From: Chloroflexota bacterium
Lineage (GTDB): Bacteria; Chloroflexota; UBA6077
Length of the DNA stretch: 16,606 nt
Assembly: GCA_023380955.1 (NCBI GenBank)
Contig: JAMCTB010000061.1
Coordinates: forward strand, 1-16,606
Direction: 5' to 3'
Below are positions 1 through 5,519 of this stretch, in pieces. How positions within the stretch are numbered: position 1 is the first letter of the stretch; each line of letters opens with the position of its first letter. A program made the translations under genes and the position numbers. Under the pieces are notes generated by a model, which did no database searches, was not told the origin of the DNA, and worked only from the letters and a program-made list of their open reading frames with translations.

Positions 1-80
1 CCCCGCGAAAGCGGGGATCCAGTCCTCGGTGTGATGGCGAGGTGCCCCCTGGATGCCCGCCTTCGCGGGCATGACGATGT
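1..80. repeat. Partial hairpin-repeat element at window edge
   Basis: The first 16 bases form a perfect hairpin (CCCCGC, GAAA-type loop, GCGGGG). It is followed by GATCC and, at 57-70, a second hairpin (GCCCGCCTTCGCGGGC) and ATGACGATG. These are the same building blocks as the elements at 724-1034 and 2179-2374 (GCGGGGATCC; gcggg..ATGACG), so this is the edge of a third, diverged member that probably continues to the left. No coding frame crosses it. Confidence 0.6.
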
Positions 81-172
81 CGACAAGCGCATTGCACTTG
101 AGGAACGACGCACTTAGTGTATATCATGCGATTGCTGTTGTGTACTCTAACAGACTGGTAGGCGGCGCAGAT

Positions 173-233
173 GGGGAATGCGCGAAGTGGCCCCGGTGCT
201 ACGGAACGGCGACGTAGATTCTCTGGCAGGGAA
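173..233 (-). pseudogene. Remnant of a hicB 3' end
   Basis: Read on the minus strand, this stretch ends Tyr-Val-Ala-Val-Pro-stop (stop at 199-201). It is a near match to the last codons and 3' flank of both hicB copies further on (2,400-2,430 and 5,697-5,730, ending Tyr-Val-Ala-Ile-Pro). The shared block is GAAGTGG..C..GTGCTACGGAA.GGCGACGTA. Upstream of the last four codons the similarity fades within about 30 bases, so only the tail survives. This makes it a third, almost erased copy of the same cassette. Confidence 0.5.
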
Positions 234-288
234 CTTGCGGCCACCAACTGCGACGTGCCTGGAATAAAGTGGGTCAAGGAAGTGGCAG

Positions 289-720
289 ATGGCTCAAGAC
301 GTAAGGACCTGGATTAGCGCCTTCTACACGACTCTGGAAAGCGGAGACCTGAACAGCCTCGACCAGTGGGTCTCCCCCAATTTCGTCGATTACAGCCAAC
401 CTCAGGGGTCTCTCGGTGGACTGGAGGGCTTTCGGCACTACTTCACCTCTCTCCGCGGGGCCTTCCCGGATCTGCGCCTCACGGTGGAGGACGTGCTGGT
501 GGATGGCAGCAAGGTGGCGGTGCGAGTGACCGGTCGAGGAACCCAGACCGGGGAGTACATGGGCATTCAGCCGACGGGCAGGCGGGTCGTTGTGCCTTTC
601 ATTGACATCATGCGTGTTGAAACCGACAGGATCGTGGAGCACTGGGGGGCGCAGGACCTCTTCGGCCTGATGCGAGACCTGGGGATGCTCTCTCTACCAG
701 GGAAGGCTCAAGCGGCCTGA
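289..720 (+). CDS. SnoaL-like / NTF2-fold ester cyclase family protein
   Basis: A 143-residue protein with the layout of the SnoaL-like polyketide-cyclase family. An N-terminal helix (VRTWISAFYTTLESGDL, about 5-21) leads into WVSPNFVDYS (27-36) and GLEGFRHYFTSLRGAFPDLR (43-62), then the beta-sheet segment VEDVLVDGSKVAVRVTGRGTQTGEYMGIQPTGRRV, ending in DRIVEHWGAQDLFGLMRDLGML. Length and motif order are typical. These domains form small cone-shaped cytoplasmic enzymes or binding proteins; the substrate cannot be told from sequence. The ATG at 289 follows AAGGAAGTGG. It stands alone, with the hairpin element starting just after its stop. A weak sigma70-like pair (TTGAGG at 98, TATATC at 120, 16-base spacer) lies upstream but is far from the start. 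Confidence 0.85.
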   Translation: MAQDVRTWISAFYTTLESGDLNSLDQWVSPNFVDYSQPQGSLGGLEGFRHYFTSLRGAFPDLRLTVEDVLVDGSKVAVRVTGRGTQTGEYMGIQPTGRRVVVPFIDIMRVETDRIVEHWGAQDLFGLMRDLGMLSLPGKAQAA

Positions 721-723
721 ACT

Positions 724-1034
724 AAGGCCGAGGTGGGACCATCGTCATCCCCGCTCCACCCAGTCATCCCCGCGAAAGCGGGGATCCATTGCCCACACCC
801 GAAGCGTGGATTCCCGCCTTATCCTTCCGTCATCCCCGCGGAGGCGGGGATCCATCGTCCCGGGACCCCTGGATTCCCGCCTGCGCGGGAATGACGGTAA
901 TCCGCCTGCGCGGGAATGACGGTGATCCGCCTGCGCGGGAATGACGGTGATCCGCCTGCGCGGGAATGACAGTTACCAGCACGCCCACATACTTCGTGGG
1001 CAAACCATGTAGATTCCACCTTGGTTTCACTTTA
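724..1034. repeat. Hairpin-rich repeat element, copy A (MITE-like)
   Basis: This stretch shares its left edge (AAGGCC.AGGTG..), its interior (GTCATCCCCGCGAAAGCGG, then ATCGTCCCGGGACCCCTGG) and its right edge (CCATGTAGATTCCACCTTGG, TTCACTTTAG) with the element at 2179-2374. The two edges carry a short terminal inverted repeat related to CCAAGGTG. Copy A is longer, mainly because of four tandem 25-base units (877-976) and an extra hairpin block near 770-835. No protein is encoded, so any movement would depend on a transposase supplied elsewhere. The right edge lies about 20 bases before the start of the cation transporter gene. Confidence 0.65.
877..976. repeat. Four tandem 25-bp hairpin units
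   Basis: Units start at 877, 902, 927 and 952 and read CCGCCTGCGCGGGAATGACG plus five more bases (GTAAT, GTGAT, GTGAT, then a diverged AGTTAC-type end). Each unit can fold as GC-rich arms around CTGC. There are no variable spacers, so this is a direct tandem array inside the repeat element. The sister element has two units (2265-2314). Confidence 0.85.
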
Positions 1035-1054
1035 GGAGGGAAGGGTACAGAGGC

Positions 1055-1804
1055 TTGTGTGTTTCAACGGACCAACGCCGGAGCGATCTTCGGCGAGGGC
1101 TGTTCATCGAGGGCGTCACCATCGCGTGGATGGTGATCGAAGCGGCGGTCGCTCTCGAGGTTGGGGTGACGGCGCGAAGCGGCGCCGCCCTGGCCTTCGG
1201 CCTGGACAGCGTGATCGAGCTTGCCTCGGCCGGAGTTCTCGTTTGGCGGCTTCGTGCAGAGTTCGGCGAGGCGACGGAAGCCGAGATCGAGGCCACGGAA
1301 CGACGCGCGGGGCGCCTCGTTGGCGGGGCGCTCCTGGTCCTGGCCGGCTACGTGGTGCTGCAATCCGCCGCCACGCTTCTCCTGGGCATCCGGCCCGAGG
1401 CGAGCCTCCTCGGTATCGGGCTGGCCGTGGCAGCTGTGATCGCGATGCCTATCCTGGCGCGGATCAAGCGGAACGTCGCTACCGCAATTGGGTCCGCGGC
1501 CCTTCGAGGAGACGCGGCATGCAGCATCACCTGCGCTTACATGGCCGCGGCGCTCCTGGTTGGCCTTGCCCTGAACGCCCTGTTCGGTTGGTGGTGGGCA
1601 GACCCGATCTCCGCCCTGGGGATCGTATATTTCCTGGTTCGTGAGGGCAGGGAGTCTTGGAGCGGCGAGGAGTGCTGCGATGACTGCTCGGTTCAGGAAG
1701 CGCAGGCGGAGCCGATCCAGGCGGGCATCGAGCACCGTTCGAACGAGGTCGATCAGGACATCGGGTCAGGCGGGGAACGGTTCACGCCGTCGGGCAAAGA
1801 CTAG
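1055..1804 (+). CDS. CDF-like cation transporter (six membrane helices)
   Basis: A 249-residue membrane protein with about six hydrophobic segments: 15-37, 40-66, 87-111, 116-136, 152-176 and 178-196. This matches the cation-diffusion-facilitator fold, which exports divalent metal ions by proton antiport. Segment 2 carries FGLDSVIELASAG (D51, E55) and segment 5 RGDAACSITC (D153, S157, C160), at the places where classic family members have metal-binding His/Asp pairs. The core ends in a Cys/Asp cluster, GEECCDDC (204-211). About 38 hydrophilic residues without recognisable features follow; relatives I know stop near the Cys cluster, so a lost stop or frameshift is possible. The start is uncertain: TTG at 1055 lies 14 bases after AGGAGGG. 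The 5' leader abuts repeat element A. Confidence 0.75.
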   Translation: MCVSTDQRRSDLRRGLFIEGVTIAWMVIEAAVALEVGVTARSGAALAFGLDSVIELASAGVLVWRLRAEFGEATEAEIEATERRAGRLVGGALLVLAGYVVLQSAATLLLGIRPEASLLGIGLAVAAVIAMPILARIKRNVATAIGSAALRGDAACSITCAYMAAALLVGLALNALFGWWWADPISALGIVYFLVREGRESWSGEECCDDCSVQEAQAEPIQAGIEHRSNEVDQDIGSGGERFTPSGKD

Positions 1805-1899
1805 ACAGAATCAGCCGCTTTGTCCAATCACGACCGATGAACTACCCCCGGACCGAGGTACAGTTCCACTGAGCAGACTGGGACGACCGAGCCACGGAA

Positions 1900-2072
1900 T
1901 CACACCGCAGGGTCGCCGAATCGCTTGAGGGCATCCAGAATCTCGATGCCGGCGAGCCCCCATCCGCGGCATAATCGGCGGCGATGCCCTCCGCCAGGTG
2001 CTCCGTCGTCACAGTTGTATCGAGGAAGCGAATGTATAGCGCATCTACCTCGGCATCGTAGGCTATTCGCAT
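1900..2072 (-). pseudogene. DUF2283 family protein, frameshifted
   Basis: The frame from ATG 2072 reads MRIAYDAEVDALYIRF..TTEHLAEGIAADYAADGG, typical of DUF2283 (small proteins usually encoded beside DUF4258 toxin-like proteins). The expected ending, LAGIEILDALKRFGDPAV-stop (stop at 1900-1902), lies in another frame. Comparison with the related fragment at 5520-5663 puts a one-base deletion in the C run at about 1956-1961 (five C here, CCTCCC there). Repairing it gives a 57-residue protein. Without repair, translation runs on to 1842 in a meaningless frame. This may be a real mutation or a sequencing or assembly error in a homopolymer. Confidence 0.7.
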
Positions 2073-2093
2073 TGGAGCAGTCTCCCCTCAGAA

Positions 2094-2178
2094 TCAGAAG
2101 TAGTAGACGTACACGGTCACTACCACGATCTCATCGGCCTCCTCCACGAAGATCGGCCGGACCTGCTTTGTAAACCAA
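2094..2178 (-). pseudogene. 3' end of a DUF4258-like toxin gene
   Basis: On the minus strand, immediately upstream of the DUF2283 start, this frame reads KQVRPIFVEEADEIVVVTVYVYYF-stop (stop 2094-2096). This is the characteristic C-terminal strand of DUF4258 proteins, which are RelE-fold-like and usually paired with DUF2283. The 5' part is missing: going upstream the frame meets repeat element B at about 2179. The gap to the DUF2283 ATG is about 20 bases and contains GGGGAG, as expected for a two-gene operon. Confidence 0.5.
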
Positions 2179-2374
2179 GGCCAAGGTGAGTCCCATCGTC
2201 ATCCCCGCTCCCCCCCGTCATCCCCGCGAAAGCGGGGATCCATCGTCCCGGGACCCCTGGATTCCCGCCTGCGCGGGAATGACGGTGACCCGCCTGCGCG
2301 GGAATGACGGCTCCCAACACGCTCACATACTTCGCGTGGAAAACCATGTAGATTCCACCTTGGGTTCACTTTAG
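2179..2374. repeat. Hairpin-rich repeat element, copy B (MITE-like)
   Basis: The same element as 724-1034, with matching left edge (AAGGCCAAGGTGAG), internal hairpin (CCCCGCGAAAGCGGGGATCC), two 25-base units (2265-2314) and right edge (AACCATGTAGATTCCACC, TTCACTTTAG). Its terminal repeats CCAAGGTG / CACCTTGG are clearer than in copy A. It interrupts or abuts the DUF4258-like remnant on its left and lies next to the hicB flank on its right. It encodes no protein. Confidence 0.65.
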
Positions 2375-2412
2375 TACGGTACAGGTGAGAAACGCGTGAA
2401 GTGGCCTCAGTG

Positions 2413-2625
2413 CTACGGAATGGCGACGTATTCGGCTGTGGCTTGAGAGGCAGGGACAGGTAAGCCATCCTCCAGCAATCCCTGAACGTGCATCTGGATC
2501 GCCTCGTACATGTTGCGCTCGGCTTCCTCGCGCGTATCGCCCGTGGCCACACATCCTGGCAAGTCCGGCGAATAGGCCGAGTAGTTCGCGCCCGCCTTCT
2601 CAATTACGACCAGGAAACGATGCAT
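2413..2625 (-). CDS. hicB: HicB-like antitoxin, copy 1
   Basis: A 70-residue protein from ATG 2625, with the HicB core: MHRFLVVIEKAGANYSAYSP, DLPGCVATGDTREEAERNMY, then EAIQMHVQGLLEDGLPVP. HicB proteins bind and block HicA RNA-cleaving toxins and often repress their own operon. This one is short and has no separate DNA-binding C-terminus. The start is preceded by AGGTGAGA and lies two bases after the stop of the upstream hicA remnant. Differences from copy 2 (5712-5924) are few, for example DLPGC here against DLLGC there. Its cognate toxin is gutted in this copy, so it is an orphan antitoxin that could still neutralise the copy 2 toxin (inference). Confidence 0.85.
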   Translation of the reverse strand: MHRFLVVIEKAGANYSAYSPDLPGCVATGDTREEAERNMYEAIQMHVQGLLEDGLPVPASQATAEYVAIP

Positions 2626-2627
2626 TC

Positions 2628-2696
2628 TCACCTTTTCTGCACGACCAAGTACCACCCATTGGCTTCGATGAGCCTGACGGCATCGCGTACTTGCAC
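2628..2696 (-). pseudogene. hicA: hicA toxin with large in-frame internal deletion
   Basis: From GTG 2696 the frame encodes only 22 residues, MQVRDAVRLIEANGWYLVVQ then KR-stop. The first 20 or so match the intact HicA at 5927-6118, and the final Arg and stop match its last codon. About 123 bases (41 codons) between are gone, including the catalytic His and most of the fold. The junction falls in AAGG-type microhomology. Ribosome binding site (GGAGG), GTG start and -10 box are all kept, so the message and downstream hicB could still be produced although the toxin is dead. Confidence 0.75.
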
Positions 2697-2718
2697 GCTG
2701 CCGCCTCCGACGGAGCCA

Positions 2719-2724
2719 ATTATA
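2719..2724 (-). promoter_or_regulatory. -10 box of hicAB copy 1
   Basis: On the minus strand the bases read TATAAT, about 22 bases before the GTG start of the hicA remnant, with GGAGG between. The same box occurs at the same distance in copy 2 (6141-6146). No convincing -35 is seen in either copy. Confidence 0.5.
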
Positions 2725-2779
2725 CCGCGCCCCTGACCAATGGCCACTGATTCGGGGTTCGAATACTCATGGAACAGGC

Positions 2780-2935
2780 GAGTGTATTGCCGATGCCGTC
2801 GATCGAGGGCTGGTGGAAGCGGCACAGAGGGTCGGGTTGGACGCGGCTTGGGCAATGCTGGCCCGGCTCCACTCACTGCGATCACAGACCGTCGAACCGC
2901 TACGGGTGAAGCCGGCAGGGGACAGCACAAAATAG
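2780..2935 (+). pseudogene. C-terminal fragment of an unknown protein, copy 1
   Basis: One plus-strand frame reads ECIADAVDRGLVEAAQRVGL then DAAWAMLARLHSLRSQTVEP and ends at TAG 2933-2935. It has the look of real alpha-helical protein. A diverged copy (ECIGDAVDQGLVGAAKTAEL..) follows the second hicA at 6204-6308. No start codon or ribosome binding site is found before the frame runs into the hicA promoter region, so this appears to be a gene tail carried along in the duplicated segment. The family is not recognised. Confidence 0.3.
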
Positions 2936-3097
2936 GCTGGACGCGCTACCGAAACCGTTAGATCGACAGTTTCACAGGGGGTAACAGGCAGCCTTGCAGC
3001 TGGCCCAAGGGTAGGCCAAACCCGAACCGGACACGGACTGTCAGACTAAGAAGGCTTATGTGTAGGGCTCATATCTTGACTTCGCCACCACTATCAA

Positions 3098-3129
3098 GAG
3101 CCAGCCTCGCATGGAGACGAAGCTGGCTC
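3098..3129 (-). terminator. Hairpin after the RHH gene, weak terminator
   Basis: GAGCCAGC (3098-3105) and GCTGGCTC (3122-3129) are perfect 8-base complementary arms, about 46 bases beyond the stop of the ribbon-helix-helix gene on the minus strand. The sequence after the stem (TTGATAGT) is only mildly T-rich, so termination strength is doubtful. Confidence 0.4.
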
Positions 3130-3175
3130 CAATAGCGACGACCTGCAAACCTCGTGGAACCACTAACTAGTGCTA

Positions 3176-3523
3176 CTAGGCTGCGACCTCAGATCGCGAA
3201 TTCGAGAGGTTCAGGGCGTCCGACTCCAACACTGTGGCTTTTCCCTGCGGCCCGAGAGTCCCACTGGTGCTTGAGTTGGCCCCGATCGACACTGTCACGC
3301 TGGGCCGTGACTCCATCCTCATGTGCAACCCGCTCTTGATTGCCTCGCGAAGGACCTGGGATATCGTCTTGCCCGTCTCCTGACTGATGGATTCAATCTC
3401 GGAGAGTTCTTCGAGCGACAATCGAACGGCTACCACCGACGTTCCTCCCCGGGACTTGGACTTGGCCACCGAGGTCACATCCTCTCCCAAAGTGAACTCC
3501 TCGTTCTCACCGATGGTCATCAT
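3176..3523 (-). CDS. Ribbon-helix-helix antitoxin / repressor
   Basis: A 115-residue protein with a ribbon-helix-helix segment at about 29-68 (TSVVAVRLSLEELSEIESIS followed by QETGKTISQVLREAIKSGLH). RHH proteins are dimeric DNA binders common as TA antitoxins and autorepressors. The C-terminal 45 residues are rich in Ser and Thr and appear unstructured; in such systems that part normally binds the toxin. The ATG at 3523 overlaps the stop of the upstream toxin-like gene (ATGA) and is preceded by GGAGAAGCG, so the two are translationally coupled. A second ATG follows directly. Its likely operator is the tandem repeat at 3910-3927. RHH assignment is firm in outline; the exact antitoxin family is unknown. 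Confidence 0.7.
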   Translation of the reverse strand: MMTIGENEEFTLGEDVTSVAKSKSRGGTSVVAVRLSLEELSEIESISQETGKTISQVLREAIKSGLHMRMESRPSVTVSIGANSSTSGTLGPQGKATVLESDALNLSNSRSEVAA

Positions 3524-3858
3524 CGCTTCTCCAAATATCTATTTATGTGATGAGTGTTGGCCTCGAAGGCGGTCTTCGGGCGCCAAACACCGTGATTCTC
3601 CGTTGGCTCCACAGGAACGCATAGAATACGTCCCTCGAAGGTGGGACCAACCATGACAAGAGGCGCCCGACCGGGACGCGAGTCCCCATTCATATAATAC
3701 TTCGGCACATTCGCATGGACCTGAAGTATTTCGGTAAGCGACACCGCGTGTTTACCAAAGAACGAGCGCTCGGCGAGGTGCTTTCGGAACTGGTCATCCA
3801 ACTCGAGTTCATCTACCCGCCCGTGCTTCGAAAAGAACCCCTCGAGATCCTCGGCCAA
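3520..3858 (-). CDS. Putative toxin partner of the RHH protein, family not recognised
   Basis: A 112-residue protein starting at TTG 3858, with GAGGG six bases upstream. The N-terminal half is helical and charged (AEDLEGFFSKHGRVDELELD). The C-terminal half has the compact signature APLVMVGPTFEGRILCVPVE then PTENHGVWRPKTAFEANTHH, suggesting a small beta-rich fold ending in a basic helix. I have the impression of related uncharacterised genes beside RHH genes but cannot name the family. Gene order is toxin-like first, antitoxin second, with ATGA overlap, as in higBA and brnTA operons. The promoter lies just upstream. The toxin role is inferred from size and partner; no catalytic site can be assigned. 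Confidence 0.6.
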   Translation of the reverse strand: MAEDLEGFFSKHGRVDELELDDQFRKHLAERSFFGKHAVSLTEILQVHANVPKYYMNGDSRPGRAPLVMVGPTFEGRILCVPVEPTENHGVWRPKTAFEANTHHINRYLEKR

Positions 3859-3895
3859 TTCTAGCCCTCTTGCCCTGAATTATTGGTTGCAGTAA

Positions 3896-3924
3896 ACTAT
3901 AGGGCATGATGTAAACATTGTAAA
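3896..3924 (-). promoter_or_regulatory. Promoter of the toxin-like/RHH operon
   Basis: On the minus strand a -35 box TTTACA (3919-3924) and a -10 box TATAGT (3896-3901) are separated by 17 bases. The expected transcript start is near 3889, giving a leader of about 30 bases that contains the GAGGG ribosome binding site for the TTG start at 3858. Confidence 0.65.
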
Positions 3925-3927
3925 CAT
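3910..3927. promoter_or_regulatory. Tandem operator candidate TGTAAACAT x2
   Basis: Two exact 9-base direct repeats (TGTAAACAT at 3910-3918 and 3919-3927) sit head to tail over the -35 box and spacer of the minus-strand operon promoter and just upstream of the plus-strand gene at 3940. RHH repressors commonly bind tandem or palindromic half-sites over their own promoter, so this is a good candidate for autoregulation, possibly also affecting the divergent gene. Confidence 0.45.
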
Positions 3928-3939
3928 GGTGGTGGAAAG

Positions 3940-4383
3940 ATGGGTGATTTGCCGGAACAACTCGCGATAGATTTCGTGATTTTAGCCGACAGGGTCGAGG
4001 CAATCAACGGCAAGCTCTACATGATGGGAGGGGGATGGGACCAATTACATGTTGCGGACTTCGGTCGGCCGGTAGGAATCGGGTTCGCCATAGGTATTCT
4101 CGTTCCCTGGAGCGAGACGAATGTGGAGCATCCGGTCCGCGTTTGGGTGGAAAACGAGGACGGGACTCGAATCCCGCCTGGGATCGATGCCGGGATTAGC
4201 ATGGGTCGCCCACCACATGCGGTTCCTGGGCAGTCGTTCCGAGCCCTGCTCGCCATAAACGGGTCCTGGACGCTACCTCAGGCAGGGAGCTATAGGATTA
4301 TGGTCACGGTCGGCCCAACCGAAGCGAAGCGGACAGTCTTTCACGCTATCGGCGCACAGATGCTCTTGCAGCCTCCTCGTTAG
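3940..4383 (+). CDS. DUF6941-like conserved protein
   Basis: A 147-residue soluble protein beginning MGDLPEQLAIDFVILADRVE and continuing AINGKLYMMGGGWDQLHVAD. This resembles the uncharacterised DUF6941 family, where 'LAD-x-V-x3-NGKLY-x-x-GGGWD' is the hallmark. The rest reads as alternating beta strands (PVGIGFAIGILVPWSETN, HPVRVWVENEDGT, AVPGQSFRALLAIN, AGSYRIMVTV), consistent with a single beta-sandwich domain of full length. No signal peptide or membrane segment is visible. The ATG follows GGTGGTGGAAAG. It is divergent from the toxin-like operon and shares its short promoter region. The function is unknown in the family and nothing here adds to it. Confidence 0.65.
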   Translation: MGDLPEQLAIDFVILADRVEAINGKLYMMGGGWDQLHVADFGRPVGIGFAIGILVPWSETNVEHPVRVWVENEDGTRIPPGIDAGISMGRPPHAVPGQSFRALLAINGSWTLPQAGSYRIMVTVGPTEAKRTVFHAIGAQMLLQPPR

Positions 4384-4580
4384 GGTTGAAGTCCTTCGTG
4401 CCGACGAAATGTATGGCCGCCCTGGGCTCATTATCGGCGATATCATCGGGCAAATTGCTCACGCTCAGCTTGTCATCGGTGACAGCACACCAGCAAACCC
4501 GAGCGTGTACTTCGAGGTCGGGTATGCCTTGGCGATGCAGAAACCTATCATCTTGCTAGCGAAGAGAGGTTCGTATCGCT
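4382..4580 (+). pseudogene. Fragment of a TIR / deoxyribosyltransferase-like domain gene
   Basis: A frame open from just after the preceding stop reads RVEVLRADEMYGRPGLIIGD then IIGQIAHAQLVIGDSTPANP and SVYFEVGYALAMQKPIILLA. The pattern 'RADE..I..DI...I..A..VI.D.T..NP.V.FE.GYA.A..KP.ILL' marks the nucleoside 2-deoxyribosyltransferase/TIR-like superfamily found in several immune effectors. The first ATG (4409) lies inside the conserved core. The N-terminal strand is missing, and after about 4,580 the frame no longer resembles the family. Both ends are therefore lost. It abuts the DUF6941-like stop on one side and the methyltransferase remnant on the other. Confidence 0.55.
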
Positions 4581-4632
4581 CCGGGTTGAGCGACGGAGAA
4601 TTGCCAGGTCATCGCGTCAGGCGCGCCCTGGT

Positions 4633-4815
4633 TCAGTGCTTGTCTTCGGTTGCGTGCGCGGTTCCCTGTTCTGCGGCCCGCTCCAGATTTAGCGCCAGCA
4701 GCCTCTCCAGGATCTCCTCGTCGTTCAGGTCATGGAGCCAACCGTAGGCATCGAGGACCCACGCGCGATCGCTCCACGCCATGAAGACGTCGTCCGTAGC
4801 CTTGATTCGATCATA
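4633..4815 (-). pseudogene. Scarred remnant of a second MmeI-like methyltransferase gene
   Basis: The minus-strand frame reads DRIKATDDVFMAWSDRAW followed by VLDAYGWLHDLNDEEILERL and LALNLERAAEQGTAHATEDK-H-stop. Both blocks match the intact gene at 8852-11659, but there they lie about 310 codons apart (ERIKEDGDIFLAWSDRPWIL mid-protein, VLDAYGWPHDLNDEEILERL at the C-terminus). The remnant has fused them in frame. The junction falls on TCGAGGA, present at both corresponding sites in the intact gene (8967-8973 and 9909-9915), so a recombination between these short matches explains it. Everything upstream of the first block, including nuclease and methylase motifs, is gone. Confidence 0.75.
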
Positions 4816-4840
4816 GCATTGACCACTGGCCGCCATGCAG

Positions 4841-5110
4841 TCAGGAGGCTTTGACCACGCCCTGGGCTGCCCGCAGGTCCGCCACCGCCTGGCGGAACAC
4901 CACCTGCTTGATGTAGGTCTGATAGGGAACCCCGGCCAGGGCGGCCGCCCGCTTGACCGTGTCAACCTGGAGCTTGCCCCAGCGGAAGTTAACGCGAGTC
5001 TCCTCGATCTCCCGATCTGCCTGCTCGATCAGGGCTCGAGCCCTCATGTCCACCTCGGGTGGCAGTTCTTCATCCGGCAGTTCCTCGTAGTCTCGTCGCT
5101 TTGCCCTCAT
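4841..5110 (-). CDS. BrnA/CopG-like antitoxin
   Basis: An 89-residue acidic-then-basic protein. The N-terminal part is MRAKRRDYEELPDEELPPEV, a helix follows (ALIEQADREIEETRVNFRWG), and the C-terminal part KLQVDTVKRAAALAGVPYQT then YIKQVVFRQAVADLRAA looks like a ribbon-helix-helix domain at about 43-80. This arrangement is that of BrnA/CopG-type antitoxins. The ATG at 5110 has AGAGG six bases upstream and lies 10 bases after the stop of a broken small gene (5121-5297), the expected place of its toxin. If the toxin is dead, this is an orphan antitoxin. Its own frame is intact. Confidence 0.65.
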   Translation of the reverse strand: MRAKRRDYEELPDEELPPEVDMRARALIEQADREIEETRVNFRWGKLQVDTVKRAAALAGVPYQTYIKQVVFRQAVADLRAAQGVVKAS

Positions 5111-5120
5111 CGGATTCCTC

Positions 5121-5297
5121 TCACAGAGTGAAGCAGGTGATCACCAGCGCCTTCTTCCCTTCCTCCAACCAGGTCCAGTACAACATGTGGGACGTCGACT
5201 AAGACTCCCACCGCTGATGTTCTTCGTTCCACTCGTCGTGCCGATCGGGATCGAAGAAGACATCCAGGGCGTCATCTCGGATCAAATCTATCCTCAA
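5121..5297 (-). pseudogene. Small toxin-like gene broken by a stop codon
   Basis: One minus-strand frame from TTG 5297 reads MRIDLIRDDALDVFFDPDRH then DEWNEEHQRWES, a TAG stop (5199-5201), and resumes in the same frame as STSHMLYWTWLEEGKKALVI then TCFTL-stop (5121-5123). Protein-like sequence on both sides of one in-frame stop suggests a single nonsense mutation. Position (directly before an antitoxin-like gene) and size (about 58 codons) suggest a toxin, but the family is not recognised. A real short protein from the first half is possible but unlikely. Confidence 0.45.
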
Positions 5298-5519
5298 TCC
5301 ATATGTGGCACATGTCAATACTAGCGGTGTTTCCAAAGGGTAGGCTCAGAGATGAATTGGGAATGGAGGCCTATTCGCGGGAGACGGCAAAGGCAAAGTG
5401 GATGGGCTTGGACGAAGATGGTTGCTGGGCGTGCTCCGCAGCGATCGAGCCGGGGAACGAAGCCGAGCAGCAGTCGATGCACCCACAGTGGACCAGTTAG
5501 GAGTAGCTGGGCTTCGGGA

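Noticed and set aside
877..976. Regular repeats that look like a CRISPR array
   Set aside because: Units are 25 bases and directly abutting, with no spacers and no cas genes; they are tandem copies inside a repeat element.
1064..1735. Minus-strand frame of 223 codons opposite the cation transporter
   Set aside because: The plus-strand frame has clear membrane helices and family motifs; this one is its shadow.
5303..5500. Plus-strand 65-codon frame between the broken toxin and DUF2283 remnant
   Set aside because: No family resemblance, no convincing ribosome site, and overlapping frames of similar length; not supported as a gene.
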